55,505 nt of DNA from Ruminococcus sp. (GCA_017534835.1 JAFXVT010000056.1:1-55505), one strand, 5' to 3'. Counted from the stretch's first letter, positions 17,283-28,526 are shown. The notes: generated by a model from the letters alone, not told the origin. Numbers and translations: made by a program.

Positions 17283-18560
17283 TTATAAACTGTAAAAATA
17301 CTTCTGATCCTCAAACGCTTCCTTGTCATATGCGTTCGAGTATTCCTTCCATTCTCTTCTGCTGTGAGAGATCAGAGCAGACAGTATATTCTCGGGGATA
17401 TGCTTGCGGATAAAGCCCGAGCTCTCAGCGCAGTCTGCCGCCTCGCTGAGCGATAAGGGAAGCCTGCCAACGCTTTCATTTTCCGCAGGGAGCTGTAATT
17501 TCTCAGCAATTCCCTCAAGTGCAGCGTATATCATAAGCCCGAATGCATAATACGGATTGCAAACACAGTCCGCAGCTCTGACCTCGACCGGATACTCGTC
17601 ACATTCAGCGTTCATTCTTACAAGCTGTGAGCCTTCGTCAGCCGACCAGAGAATATCTCTCGGAGCGGTGAATTCCCCAAGCCTTTCATAGGAATTCACA
17701 GTCGAATTCGTTATCAGTGCAAAGTCGCGGATATGCTCCATTATGCCTGCCGCCGCGCTTTTCAGTTCAACGCCTGTTCCGGCGCTGCGCTCTTCGAGGA
17801 AGTCGCTGTCGGGGAAGATATTGAAGCTGATATGCATACCGTTTCCGCAGTCGTTCCTGAGCGGCTTCGGCATAAAGCTTGCATGAACGCCGTGAGTCTC
17901 AGCCACGGATTTGACCGCAGATTTGAAGCTCAGGAATGTGTCCGCTGCCTTCAGTGCAGATGAAGCATTGAAGTCTATCTCGTGCTGACCGCAGCCGCTC
18001 TCGTGGCGTGATGATACCGGATGTATGCCCATTTGTTCGAGAGTCAGACATACGTCACGGCGGATATTCTCGCCCTTGTCATCGGGTGCCGTATCGCAGT
18101 AGCCGGCATTGTCGTGTGGGATCTTCGTGGGAGTACCGCTCTCGTCATTCCTGAAAAGCGTGAACTCACAGGATGTCCCGAAGCGGAAGCAATATCCGGC
18201 AGAGACCGCCGCCTTCATCGCTTTTTTCAGGAAGTATCTGCCGTCGCCCTCAAAGGGAGAACCGTCCGAATAGCGGATATAGCAGAACATTCTTATAACT
18301 CTCCCCTGCTGTGGTCTCCACGGCAGCACAGTCATAGTCTGTGCATCGGGGAAAAGGAAAAGGTCTTTTCCGTTTGCGGCTTCAAATCCCGATATTTTCT
18401 TTGCAGCTATCCTTGCGCCGCGCTCGAAAGTGACCGCAAGCTCTGATGAAAGAATGGATATGTTTTTCAGTCTGCCGTGAAGATCACAGAAGGTGAGCTT
18501 CACGAATTTAACGTCGTTTTCCTCTATATACTGTAGTATTTCATTCTCTGAATATATCAT
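17283..18560 (-). CDS. Divergent glutamine synthetase-like protein
   Basis: This 425-residue protein has the GS fold: beta-grasp N-terminus (VKFVKLTFCDLHGRLKN), then PDDKGENIRRDVCLTLEQMGI, HESGCGQHEIDFN, HGVHASFMPKPLRNDCGNGMHISFNIF and NSYERLGEFTAPRDI. These follow the GlnA pattern but differ at several normally constant places, for instance GNGMHIS where most have GSGMH, and EGSQLVRMN near the ammonium/glutamate site. It could be an active glutamine synthetase, a ligase for another amine, or a sensor paralogue. It lies between gltD and the ANTAR gene, with 11- and 12-base gaps. A second, clearly catalytic GS (type III) is at 28527-30614. Confidence 0.85.
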   Translation of the reverse strand: MIYSENEILQYIEENDVKFVKLTFCDLHGRLKNISILSSELAVTFERGARIAAKKISGFEAANGKDLFLFPDAQTMTVLPWRPQQGRVIRMFCYIRYSDGSPFEGDGRYFLKKAMKAAVSAGYCFRFGTSCEFTLFRNDESGTPTKIPHDNAGYCDTAPDDKGENIRRDVCLTLEQMGIHPVSSRHESGCGQHEIDFNASSALKAADTFLSFKSAVKSVAETHGVHASFMPKPLRNDCGNGMHISFNIFPDSDFLEERSAGTGVELKSAAAGIMEHIRDFALITNSTVNSYERLGEFTAPRDILWSADEGSQLVRMNAECDEYPVEVRAADCVCNPYYAFGLMIYAALEGIAEKLQLPAENESVGRLPLSLSEAADCAESSGFIRKHIPENILSALISHSRREWKEYSNAYDKEAFEDQKYFYSL

Positions 18561-18571
18561 TTCGTCCTCCG

Positions 18572-20056
18572 TTATAGATTTGTATATCCCATAAGGTATC
18601 TGTCGACCTCCGCGGCGGCGTCCCTGCCTTCGCGGATAGCTCTGACAACAAGTGACTGTCCGATGTGCATATCCCCTGCTGTAAATACCTTCGGAACATT
18701 TGTGGCGTGGCTGCCTGTTTCCGTCTTTACGTTGGTGCGTCCGTCAAGCTGAACTCCGAATGCATCGGCAACATAGCTCTGACAGCCGAGGAATCCGGCA
18801 GCGATAAGGCAGAGCTCACATGGAAGTGTCTCCTCACTTCCGGCTATCTCACGCGGAACTCTTCTGCCGCTCGCCTCGTCCGTGACGAATTCGAGCTTTA
18901 CTGTCTTGATTGCCGAAAGAGCGCCTTTTTCGTCCTTGATGAACTCCTTGACCGTAGTTGTGTATATCCTCGGGTCGTGACCGAAAACGGCTATCGCTTC
19001 CTCCTGACCGTAGTCCGTCTTGCAGACTCTCGGCCACTCCGGCCACGGGTTGTTTTCCGCTCTTTCCTCCGGGAGCTTAGGCATCATTTCAAGCTGGGTC
19101 ACAGACCTGCATCCGTGACGTATCGACGTGCCAACGCAGTCATTGCCGGTATCACCGCCGCCGATTATGACAACATTTCTGTCCTTGGCGGAGATGTAGG
19201 CTCCGTCGGTCAGGTCGGAATCGAGCAGGCTCTTGGTGGTGGCTCTGAGGAAATCGACAGCGAAGTAAATGCCCTCAGCATCTCTTCCCTCAGCCTTTAT
19301 ATCTCTCGGATTCGATGAGCCGCAGGCAAGTATAACAGCATCGTATCCCTGCATTATCTCATCAGCAGGAACGTCAGCTCCGACATTTGCATTGGTGACG
19401 AACTCTACGCCCTCAGCCTTCATAAGCTCGGTCCTGCGCTCGATGATATGCTTTTCAAGCTTCATATTCGGGATACCGTACATAAGAAGTCCGCCGATAC
19501 GGTCTGAGCGCTCAAAAACAGTGACGCTGTGACCGCGCTTGTTAAGGGTATCAGCTGCTGCAAGTCCCGACGGACCCGAGCCGATGACTGCCACCCTTTT
19601 GCCGCTTCGCACCTTTGGTATCTGAGCCTGCATAAGACCTTTCTCATAGCCGTACTCGATGATAGAACGCTCATTTTCACGTACTGTTACCGGAGAGCCT
19701 TCAAGTCCGCAGGTGCAGGCTTTTTCGCACAGCGCAGGGCAGACCCTCGACGTGAACTCGGGGAAGTTATTTGTCATCAGAAGGCGGCTGAGCGCCTGTT
19801 CCTTCTGACCGTGATACAGCAGATCGTTCCACTCGGGTATAAGATTGTTCAGCGGACAGCCCGAGATCATACCGCAGAGCATTTTTCCGTTCTGACAGAA
19901 GGGTACACCGCAGTCCATACATCTTGCCGCCTGCTCACCTCTCTGTTCATCGCTGAGCGGGAGGTGAAATTCGTTGAAGTTCCTGATGCGTTCAAGCGGC
20001 TCGATCGCGGTAGTTTCGACTCTGGTATATTCAAGAAATCCTGTTGACTTTCCCAT
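18572..20056 (-). CDS. gltD: Glutamate synthase small subunit
   Basis: GltD supplies electrons from NADPH to GltB for making two glutamates from glutamine and 2-oxoglutarate. The N-terminal Fe-S region has CMDCGVPFCQ, CPLNNLIPEWN and CPALCEKACTCGLEG. An FAD site (VAVIGSGPSGLAAADTL, about 155) and an NADPH site (VVIIGGGDTGNDCVG) follow. At 494 residues it has family-typical length. It begins 3 bases after gltB, so translation is probably coupled. Confidence 0.95.
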   Translation of the reverse strand: MGKSTGFLEYTRVETTAIEPLERIRNFNEFHLPLSDEQRGEQAARCMDCGVPFCQNGKMLCGMISGCPLNNLIPEWNDLLYHGQKEQALSRLLMTNNFPEFTSRVCPALCEKACTCGLEGSPVTVRENERSIIEYGYEKGLMQAQIPKVRSGKRVAVIGSGPSGLAAADTLNKRGHSVTVFERSDRIGGLLMYGIPNMKLEKHIIERRTELMKAEGVEFVTNANVGADVPADEIMQGYDAVILACGSSNPRDIKAEGRDAEGIYFAVDFLRATTKSLLDSDLTDGAYISAKDRNVVIIGGGDTGNDCVGTSIRHGCRSVTQLEMMPKLPEERAENNPWPEWPRVCKTDYGQEEAIAVFGHDPRIYTTTVKEFIKDEKGALSAIKTVKLEFVTDEASGRRVPREIAGSEETLPCELCLIAAGFLGCQSYVADAFGVQLDGRTNVKTETGSHATNVPKVFTAGDMHIGQSLVVRAIREGRDAAAEVDRYLMGYTNL

Positions 20057-20059
20057 TGC

Positions 20060-23000
20060 TCAAGCCTCCTTTCTTATGAGCTCAAAAGCTTCTATCTCAG
20101 CTTCATCGTGTGGTACGCCTGACTTTTCAAGCCTGCTGACTGTGCTCTGCATCTTCGCATAATCGTGGGGGATGATCTTCTTGAAGCGTGGGATATAGCT
20201 GTCAAAATCAGCAAGTATCGCCTTTGCCTTTGCTGAACCTGTAGCCTGTGCGTGCTCTTCGATGATAGCCTTCAGCTCTGCAATATCCTCATCGGCGGTC
20301 ACAGCCTCGAGCGAGACCAGTGCCTTGTTGAGTCGTGTATACAGGTCGTGCTCCTCATCGAGGACATATGCGATACCGCCCGACATTCCAGCGGCAAAGT
20401 TTTTACCGGTCCTGCCGAGGATAACTGCACGTCCGCCTGTCATATACTCACAGCCGTGGTCACCTGTGCCCTCGCAGACAGCTACAGCTCCGGAATTCCT
20501 TACGCAGAAGCGTTCGCCTGCGATACCGTTTATGAATGCTTTTCCCGAGGTAGCACCGTAGAGCGCAACGTTGCCGGCAATGATATTTTCGTCAGCCCTG
20601 AAAGCTGAATTTTCCGGCGGATAGAGTACAAGCTTTCCGCCTGAGAGCCCCTTGCCGAAATAGTCATTGCTGTCACCGCAAAGCTCCAGTGTAAGTCCCT
20701 TCGGTATGAAAGCACCGAAGGATTGTCCGCCGCTTCCGCTGCATTTAACAGTGAAGGTATCATCAGCAAGTGCGTTTTCACCGTGGATACGTGTGATCTC
20801 CGCGCCTGTGAGAGTTCCCACAGAGCGGTCTGTATTAACTATATCGAGCGAGATAGTCTTTGCCGAGCCGCTTTTCAGTGCGCCGCCCAGCTTCTTCATT
20901 ATAACACGGCGGTCTATAGTATTGTCAAGTGCAAAATCGTAAATATCGGAAGAGTCGAAATGCGCCTTGCTCTTTGTGTGAGAAGTGCCGAGCACAGCTG
21001 AAAAGTCGATCCCGTGAGTATCTTTTTTCGGTGAGAGCAGGTCGGTTCGTCCAACGAGCTCATCGACCGTGCGGATACCGAGCCTTGCCATATACTCACG
21101 CAGCTCCTGAGCGATAAAGTGCATAAAGTTCACGATGTACTCCGGCTTGCCGCGGAAGCGTTTTCTCAGCTCGGGATTCTGTGTTGCGATACCCATCGGA
21201 CATGTATCAAGATTGCAGACTCTCATCATCACGCAGCCCATCGTTACCAGCGGAGCCGTCGCGAATCCGAACTCCTCCGCGCCGAGAAGCGCAGCAACAA
21301 GTACATCACGTCCTGTCATCAGCTTACCGTCAGTCTCTATGCGGACCCTCGAACGCAGACCGTTGAGCATGAGTGTCTGATGTGCTTCGGCAAGTCCGAG
21401 CTCCCACGGAAGTCCGGCGTTATATATCGAGCTTCGCGGAGCTGCACCCGTGCCGCCGTCATATCCGGAGATGAGTATTACCTGAGCTCCAGCCTTTGCA
21501 ACGCCGGCTGCGACAGTTCCAACGCCTGCTTCTGAGACGAGCTTGACGGAGATACGTGCCTTATCGTTGGCATTTTTCAGGTCATATATGAGCTGTGCAA
21601 GGTCTTCTATCGAATAAATGTCATGGTGCGGCGGAGGCGAGATAAGTCCTACGCCTGCTGTGGAATGACGTGTCTTTGCTATCCACGGATAGACCTTTCC
21701 CGAGGGAAGATGTCCGCCCTCGCCGGGCTTCGCGCCCTGAGCCATTTTTATCTGTATCTCCTGCGCGGAAACGAGATATTCGCTTGTGACACCGAAGCGT
21801 CCCGAAGCCACCTGTTTGATAGCTGAGCAGCGGTCAGACGTTAATCTGTCCGGACTTTCGCCGCCCTCTCCGCTGTTGGATTTTCCGCCTATACGATTCA
21901 TCGCAGCAGCCATACATTCGTGAGCTTCCTGCGAGATAGAGCCATATGACATTGCACCTGTCTTGAAGCGAGTGCAGATGCTCTCGACGGACTCGACTTC
22001 ATCGATCGGGATACCGCCGTTTTCATCGAATCTTATGTCAAGCAGGCTTCTCAGTGTCAGCTCATTGTCCTCCCGTGTGAGGCATTCGCTGTACTTTTTG
22101 AATGTCTCATAGCTGCCTGTCATTGCAGCCTGCTGAAGCAGATGAATGGTCTCGGGAGTGTAGAGGTGCTCTGATCTTCCGCTGCGAAGCTTATGACTGC
22201 CTGTGCTTGTGATATTATTATTTACAGAAAGTCCGAGCGGATCGAATGCCGCAGTGTGGAGCTTTTCTGTACGCCTGCTTATATCAGAAAGACCTATGCC
22301 GCCGATACGGCTGACTGTTCCGGAAAAATACCTGTTTATCAGCTCAGACGATATACCAACAGCCTCAAAGAGCTTGCTTCCCTGATAGGACTGTATAGTG
22401 GAGATGCCCATTTTCGAGGCTATCTTGACGATACCGTGAAGAACAGCCGAATTGTAGTCGTCCTCGGCTGCATAGAAGTCCTTATCAAGTGAGCCGTCCG
22501 CAATGAGTGAGCGGATAGTTTCGTGGGCAAGATAGGGATTCACAGCACACGCACCGTATCCGAGAAGTGCCGCGAAATGGTGTACCTCTCTCGGCTCTGC
22601 CGACTCAAGTATCATCGCAACAGATGTGCGCTTTTTGGTGGATACAAGATGCTGCTGGAGCGCTGAAACTGCAAGCAGCGACGGTATCGGGCAGTGGAAT
22701 TCGTCCACGCCGCGGTCGGAAAGAATGAGTATGGAAGCGCCGTCGCGGTATGCCTTGTCAGCCTCGATGAACAGGCGCTCGATAGCCGTCTCAAGCGAAG
22801 TTCCGATGTAGTATGTTATCGGGATAACGGCACTTTTCAGACCGCCTGAGCTGAGTGCCTTTATTTTCAGCATATCGGTTTCAGTGAGTATCGGATTCTC
22901 TATTTTGAGTACGTGACAGTTCTCCGGACGCTCCTCAAGAAGATTTCCGTCCTTGCCGATGTAAACACTGGTATCGGTCACTATCTCCTCACGGATAGCG

Positions 23001-24598
23001 TCGAACGGCGGATTCGTCACCTGTGCGAAAAGCTGGCGGAAGTAATTGAAAAGCGGCGGCGACTGTTTATCGAGCGGCGGCAGAGGAATATCGCTTCCCA
23101 TCGAAGCGATCGGCTCAGCGCCTTTTTCAGCCATTGGCAGGATCGATGTGCGTATATCCTCGTAGGAATAGCCGAAAGCCTTTTGCAGCCTTGCAAGCTC
23201 ATCGTCAGAATAGGTCTGCACGCCCTTGTTCGGGATATGAAGATCGTGGAGCCGTACAAGATTTGCGTCGAGCCACTCGCCATACGGCTGACGGAGAGCA
23301 TAAGCCGACTTTATCTCATCGTCCTCGATGATACGCCCCTGCTTAGTGTCTGCAAGGAGCATCTTTCCGGGACGGAGACGGTCTTTTTTCACCACGTTTT
23401 CAGGGGCAATGTCGATACATCCCGTCTCAGATGAAAGTATAAGATAACCGTCACTTGTTATACAGTAGCGTGACGGACGAAGTCCGTTTCTGTCGAGAAC
23501 AGCTCCCATGATCTCGCCGTCTGAGAAGATGATAGATGCCGGACCGTCCCACGGCTCCATCATCGTAGCGTAATACTGGTAAAAGTCATACTTTGAACGC
23601 GAGATAGTCCTGTCATTCTTCCACGGCTCCGGGATCGTTATCATAACTGCGAGCGGAAGCGGCATTCCCGACATCACCATAAATTCGAGAGCATTGTCAA
23701 GTCTTGCCGAGTCAGAGCCGTTCACATTTATAGCCGGAAGCACCTTATACATATCGTTTTTCAGTGCCTCACAGGACATAGTCTCCTCGCGTGCGAGCAT
23801 TTTATCCGCATTGCCTGTGATAGTGTTTATCTCGCCGTTGTGGACGATAAAGCGGTTCGGGTGAGCCTTCTGCCAGCTCGGATTGGTATTCGTGGAAAAT
23901 CGCGAATGTACCATAGCAATAGCGGATGTGAAATCTTCACTCTGAAGGTCTGGATAGAAACGTCTCAGCTCGTCGACGAGGAACATTCCCTTGTATACGA
24001 TAGTACGGCTTGAAAGCGAGCAGACATACGTGTTCTCGTCAGACTGCTCAAATTCGCGCCTTGTGATAAATAGCCTGCGGTCGAAATCGAGCCCGCTCTG
24101 ACAGTCATCGGGGCGCTTGACGAAAGCCTGCATTATATACGGCATACTCTCAAACGCCTTGTGCCCGAGAATATCCGCTAAAACGGGCACTTCGCGCCAA
24201 CAGATGAGCTCCATACCGTTTTTGTTCGTGATAAGCTCAAACAGCTTCATAGCCTGACTGCGCTTCATTTCGCTCTGCGGAAAGAAAAACATACCTACGC
24301 CGAAATCGCCCTTGCCGCCGATGTCATACCCGAGCTTTCCGGTCTCTTTTATAAAGAAGTCATACGGCATCTGCACAAGTATGCCGACACCATCGCCTGT
24401 CTTGCCCTCAGCGTCCTTGCCTGCGCGGTGCTCAAGCTTTTCAACTATGGTAAGTGCGCTGTCGACCACATATCTCGACTGCTCGCCTCTGATATTGACA
24501 ACTGCACCTATTCCGCAGTTATCGTGCTCGAATCTGGGATCGTAAAGTCCCTGCTGCTCATATGGAGCTTCTTTTCTGAAATTATCCATATCCTTCAC
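20060..24598 (-). CDS. gltB: Glutamate synthase large subunit
   Basis: This 1512-residue subunit hydrolyses glutamine and transfers the ammonia to 2-oxoglutarate. The nucleophile is Cys28 in FEHDNCGIGAV after a propeptide. The N-terminal amidotransferase domain (about 28-430) precedes the central domain, the FMN/Fe-S synthase domain (about 830-1200; GAMSYGSISQEAHE, GEGGESPDR, MGCVMMRVCNLDTCPMGIATQNPELRKRF) and the C-terminal beta-helix GXGXG repeats. The frame starts at GTG 24598; ATG 24589 is an alternative start with GAAGG close upstream. It is the first gene of a six-gene nitrogen operon, behind the promoter at 24698-24726 and a leader terminator. Confidence 0.96.
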   Translation of the reverse strand: MKDMDNFRKEAPYEQQGLYDPRFEHDNCGIGAVVNIRGEQSRYVVDSALTIVEKLEHRAGKDAEGKTGDGVGILVQMPYDFFIKETGKLGYDIGGKGDFGVGMFFFPQSEMKRSQAMKLFELITNKNGMELICWREVPVLADILGHKAFESMPYIMQAFVKRPDDCQSGLDFDRRLFITRREFEQSDENTYVCSLSSRTIVYKGMFLVDELRRFYPDLQSEDFTSAIAMVHSRFSTNTNPSWQKAHPNRFIVHNGEINTITGNADKMLAREETMSCEALKNDMYKVLPAINVNGSDSARLDNALEFMVMSGMPLPLAVMITIPEPWKNDRTISRSKYDFYQYYATMMEPWDGPASIIFSDGEIMGAVLDRNGLRPSRYCITSDGYLILSSETGCIDIAPENVVKKDRLRPGKMLLADTKQGRIIEDDEIKSAYALRQPYGEWLDANLVRLHDLHIPNKGVQTYSDDELARLQKAFGYSYEDIRTSILPMAEKGAEPIASMGSDIPLPPLDKQSPPLFNYFRQLFAQVTNPPFDAIREEIVTDTSVYIGKDGNLLEERPENCHVLKIENPILTETDMLKIKALSSGGLKSAVIPITYYIGTSLETAIERLFIEADKAYRDGASILILSDRGVDEFHCPIPSLLAVSALQQHLVSTKKRTSVAMILESAEPREVHHFAALLGYGACAVNPYLAHETIRSLIADGSLDKDFYAAEDDYNSAVLHGIVKIASKMGISTIQSYQGSKLFEAVGISSELINRYFSGTVSRIGGIGLSDISRRTEKLHTAAFDPLGLSVNNNITSTGSHKLRSGRSEHLYTPETIHLLQQAAMTGSYETFKKYSECLTREDNELTLRSLLDIRFDENGGIPIDEVESVESICTRFKTGAMSYGSISQEAHECMAAAMNRIGGKSNSGEGGESPDRLTSDRCSAIKQVASGRFGVTSEYLVSAQEIQIKMAQGAKPGEGGHLPSGKVYPWIAKTRHSTAGVGLISPPPHHDIYSIEDLAQLIYDLKNANDKARISVKLVSEAGVGTVAAGVAKAGAQVILISGYDGGTGAAPRSSIYNAGLPWELGLAEAHQTLMLNGLRSRVRIETDGKLMTGRDVLVAALLGAEEFGFATAPLVTMGCVMMRVCNLDTCPMGIATQNPELRKRFRGKPEYIVNFMHFIAQELREYMARLGIRTVDELVGRTDLLSPKKDTHGIDFSAVLGTSHTKSKAHFDSSDIYDFALDNTIDRRVIMKKLGGALKSGSAKTISLDIVNTDRSVGTLTGAEITRIHGENALADDTFTVKCSGSGGQSFGAFIPKGLTLELCGDSNDYFGKGLSGGKLVLYPPENSAFRADENIIAGNVALYGATSGKAFINGIAGERFCVRNSGAVAVCEGTGDHGCEYMTGGRAVILGRTGKNFAAGMSGGIAYVLDEEHDLYTRLNKALVSLEAVTADEDIAELKAIIEEHAQATGSAKAKAILADFDSYIPRFKKIIPHDYAKMQSTVSRLEKSGVPHDEAEIEAFELIRKEA

Positions 24599-24640
24599 TT
24601 GCCTTTCAGGTGCAGAGCGCCATTGATCCGCACCGCATAA

Positions 24641-24685
24641 TAAAAAGGACGTCCGGGCAGACAGATAGTCTGCTCAAACGTCCTT
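24641..24685 (-). terminator. Leader terminator of the gltB operon
   Basis: Minus-strand hairpin AAGGACGT...ACGTCCTT encloses a second stem GCAGAC-TATCT-GTCTGC and is followed by five Ts. It starts only about ten bases after the predicted transcription start, so nearly all transcripts would stop here unless relieved. The ANTAR regulator is encoded within the operon. Confidence 0.75.
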
Positions 24686-24697
24686 GTTCCTGGTTAT

Positions 24698-24726
24698 ATA
24701 TTAGCACTTCAAAGCGGAAATGTCAA
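24698..24726 (-). promoter_or_regulatory. Promoter of the gltB operon
   Basis: TTGACA (24721-24726) and TAATAT (24698-24703) with a 17-base spacer on the minus strand. Confidence 0.75.
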
Positions 24727-24827
24727 TAGGAAATACCGCAGTTTTTACTGTTTCGTTGAAATCGAACAGTTATTTTATACTAACAGCTGGATAAAAATGT
24801 GCGATATGTCAAATTTGAAAAAAGCTA

Positions 24828-24856
24828 TTGACAAATCTGCGCCGTTGGTCTATAAT
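24828..24856 (+). promoter_or_regulatory. Promoter of the ammonium transporter operon
   Basis: Perfect TTGACA (24828-24833) and TATAAT (24851-24856) with a 17-base spacer, divergent from the gltB promoter about 100 bases away. Confidence 0.8.
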
Positions 24857-24873
24857 GGCAATGTAAACAGCAA

Positions 24874-24910
24874 GGGAGCTGCGGATGTGTTATCCGTAGC
24901 TCTCTTTTTT
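24874..24910 (+). terminator. Leader terminator before the ammonium transporter
   Basis: GGGAGCTGCGGAT-GTGTT-ATCCGTAGCTCTC forms a 13-base stem with one mismatch, followed by six Ts. It lies about ten bases after the predicted start of transcription, mirroring the gltB leader. Confidence 0.8.
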
Positions 24911-24934
24911 GGTTTATAGCGCTAATTCCATACA

Positions 24935-24975
24935 CAAAGGGGTGTATGAAGTCTCAGGACTTCTGCACCCCTTTG
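24935..24975 (+). promoter_or_regulatory. Second hairpin in the ammonium transporter leader
   Basis: CAAAGGGGTG pairs with CACCCCTTTG, enclosing GAAGTC-TCAG-GACTTC across a small internal loop. There is no T-run after it. It lies 35 bases before the start codon, so it may be an RNA stability or protein-binding element. Confidence 0.55.
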
Positions 24976-25010
24976 ATATTTATGCTGTTACTTCTGAAGG
25001 AGGTTTTACT

Positions 25011-26825
25011 ATGGATTCTCAGACTATCTTACAACAGGCACTTGACGGAGCAAACAGCACAGTTTTCAGCGTATGGTTCCTTATCGGAGCTGCACTCGTA
25101 TTCTTTATGCAGGCGGGATTTGCTATGGTGGAAACTGGCTTTACACGGGCAAAGAATGCAGGCAATATCATAATGAAGAACCTTATGGACTTCTGTATCG
25201 GTACAGTTGTCTTCATTCTTATAGGCTTCGGTCTTCTCTTCGGTGAAGATCTTGTCGGCATCATCGGTCAGCCCGGATTTGATATCTTCACTTCCTACGG
25301 CTCATTCGACTGGTCAAACTTCGTATTCAACCTTGTATTCTGCGCAACAACAGCTACTATCGTTTCAGGTGCAATGGCTGAAAGAACAAAATTCATTTCT
25401 TATTGTGTATACTCAGCTATCATCAGTGCTGTCGTTTATCCCATCGAAGCACACTGGGGCTGGGGCGGCGGCTGGCTGGCTCAGTGGGGATTCCACGATT
25501 TCGCAGGCTCCGCACACATCCATATGGTCGGCGGTATCGCAGCTCTCGTAGGTGCGGCTATACTCGGACCCAGGATCGGCAAATTCCACAAGACAAAGGA
25601 CGGCGAGACAAAGGTAAACGCTATCCCCGGCCACAACCTCACGATCGGCGCACTCGGCTGCTTCATCCTCTGGTTTGGCTGGTACGGATTCAACGGTGCA
25701 GCCTGCACCTCTGTTGACCAGCTCGGCTCAGTATTCCTTACAACAACTATCGCTCCTGCTGTTGCAACGGTTACTTGTATGATATTCACATGGATAAAGT
25801 ACGGCAAGCCTGATGTTTCGATGTGTCTGAACGCTTCACTCGCAGGTCTTGTAGGTATCACAGCTCCCTGTGATGTAACAGATGCTCTCGGCTCTTCAAT
25901 AATCGGTATCGTTTCCGGTCTTCTTGTATGCTTCGGTGTATGGTTCCTCGACTATGTGCTCCACATCGACGACCCTGTCGGTGCAGTTGCAGTTCATATG
26001 ATGAACGGTATCTGGGGTACGCTTGCAGTTGGTCTCTTTGCAAACCCGGAAGTTCCCGGCTATGCTCTCGCTGACCAGAACGGCAGCCAGCTTGCAGGTC
26101 TTTTCTACGGCGGCGGCTTCGCACTCCTCGGCAGACAGCTCACAGGATTTGCTGCTATCGCATTGTTCACAGCAGTTGCAATGACTGTTGTATTCTTCGC
26201 TATAAAGAAGACGATCGGTCTCCGCGCTTCCGAGCAGGAAGAGATAATCGGACTCGATGTTACTGAGCACGGACTCATTTCCTCCTACGCTGACTTTGCT
26301 CCTGCAATGGGCGATATCTCAATGAAGGGCTACACAAAGGATGACGCAAAGAGCGTAGAAAAGGTCGAAAGGAAGGAAGCAAAGAAGCCTTCTGTTCCCG
26401 TTGACAAGGCTGTCGAGGTCGAGAACTATTCAGTTCCTTCACCCGACGGTGCAAACAAGCTCACGAACATCGTGGTAATATTTAAGCAGCAGAAACTCCA
26501 GCAGTTCATTGAAGCAATGGAAGCTATCGACGTAAAGGGCATCACAGTGACCAATGTACTGGGCTGCGGTATGCAGAACGGTCAGAAGAACTACTACCGT
26601 GGTGCCACTGTTGAAATGAACCTGCTTCCTAAGGTAAAGGCAGAGATCGCAGTCTGTGCTGTCCCTGTCGAAAAAGTAGTCGCAGCAGCAAAGGCTGCAC
26701 TCTATACCGGCAACTATGGTGACGGCAAGATGTTCATCTATGACATTGAGAACGTCATCAAGGTCCGTACCGGAGAGGAAGGCTACAACGCACTCCACGA
26801 TTCGGCAGAGTGGGAAAAGGCATAA
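25011..26825 (+). CDS. amt: Ammonium transporter fused to a P-II signalling domain
   Basis: Residues 1 to about 440 form an Amt channel with eleven expected helices (AGFAMVETGFTRAKNAGNIIMKN, AHWGWGGGWLAQWGFHDFAGSAHIHMVGG, and HMMNGIWGTLAVGLFA). After a charged linker (about 440-490) comes a full P-II domain to residue 604. The P-II T-loop includes NYYRG, with Tyr about 529 at the usual uridylylation site, and the ATP-binding TGNYGDGKMFIYDIENVIKVRTGE. In most bacteria the regulator GlnK is separate and blocks Amt from the cytosol; here it is tethered. I choose ATG 25011 because AGGAGG precedes it; upstream in-frame codons lie in leader RNA. Confidence 0.93.
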   Translation: MDSQTILQQALDGANSTVFSVWFLIGAALVFFMQAGFAMVETGFTRAKNAGNIIMKNLMDFCIGTVVFILIGFGLLFGEDLVGIIGQPGFDIFTSYGSFDWSNFVFNLVFCATTATIVSGAMAERTKFISYCVYSAIISAVVYPIEAHWGWGGGWLAQWGFHDFAGSAHIHMVGGIAALVGAAILGPRIGKFHKTKDGETKVNAIPGHNLTIGALGCFILWFGWYGFNGAACTSVDQLGSVFLTTTIAPAVATVTCMIFTWIKYGKPDVSMCLNASLAGLVGITAPCDVTDALGSSIIGIVSGLLVCFGVWFLDYVLHIDDPVGAVAVHMMNGIWGTLAVGLFANPEVPGYALADQNGSQLAGLFYGGGFALLGRQLTGFAAIALFTAVAMTVVFFAIKKTIGLRASEQEEIIGLDVTEHGLISSYADFAPAMGDISMKGYTKDDAKSVEKVERKEAKKPSVPVDKAVEVENYSVPSPDGANKLTNIVVIFKQQKLQQFIEAMEAIDVKGITVTNVLGCGMQNGQKNYYRGATVEMNLLPKVKAEIAVCAVPVEKVVAAAKAALYTGNYGDGKMFIYDIENVIKVRTGEEGYNALHDSAEWEKA

Positions 26826-26833
26826 GCTGACAA

Positions 26834-26892
26834 GGGCTTCCGCAGATATATCTATTACAGATGAATTCTCCAACCTCTGCGGAACGCCTTTA
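26834..26892 (+). terminator. Hairpin between amt and pyrG
   Basis: GGC-TT-CCGCAGA pairs with TCTGCGG-AAC-GCC across a 29-base loop, followed by TTT. It probably reduces read-through from amt into pyrG. Confidence 0.5.
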
Positions 26893-26898
26893 TCATAA

Positions 26899-28524
<1,626 letters not shown>

Positions 28525-28526
28525 TT

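Noticed and set aside
24641-24910. Classical ANTAR dual-hexaloop RNA motif in the gltB and amt leaders
   Set aside because: The visible stems have five-base loops (TATCT, GTGTT) and too little RNA precedes the terminators for a two-hairpin motif.
26834-26892. Bacillus-type pyrG attenuation by reiterative G addition
   Set aside because: No promoter with a GGGC start could be found directly upstream of the hairpin.
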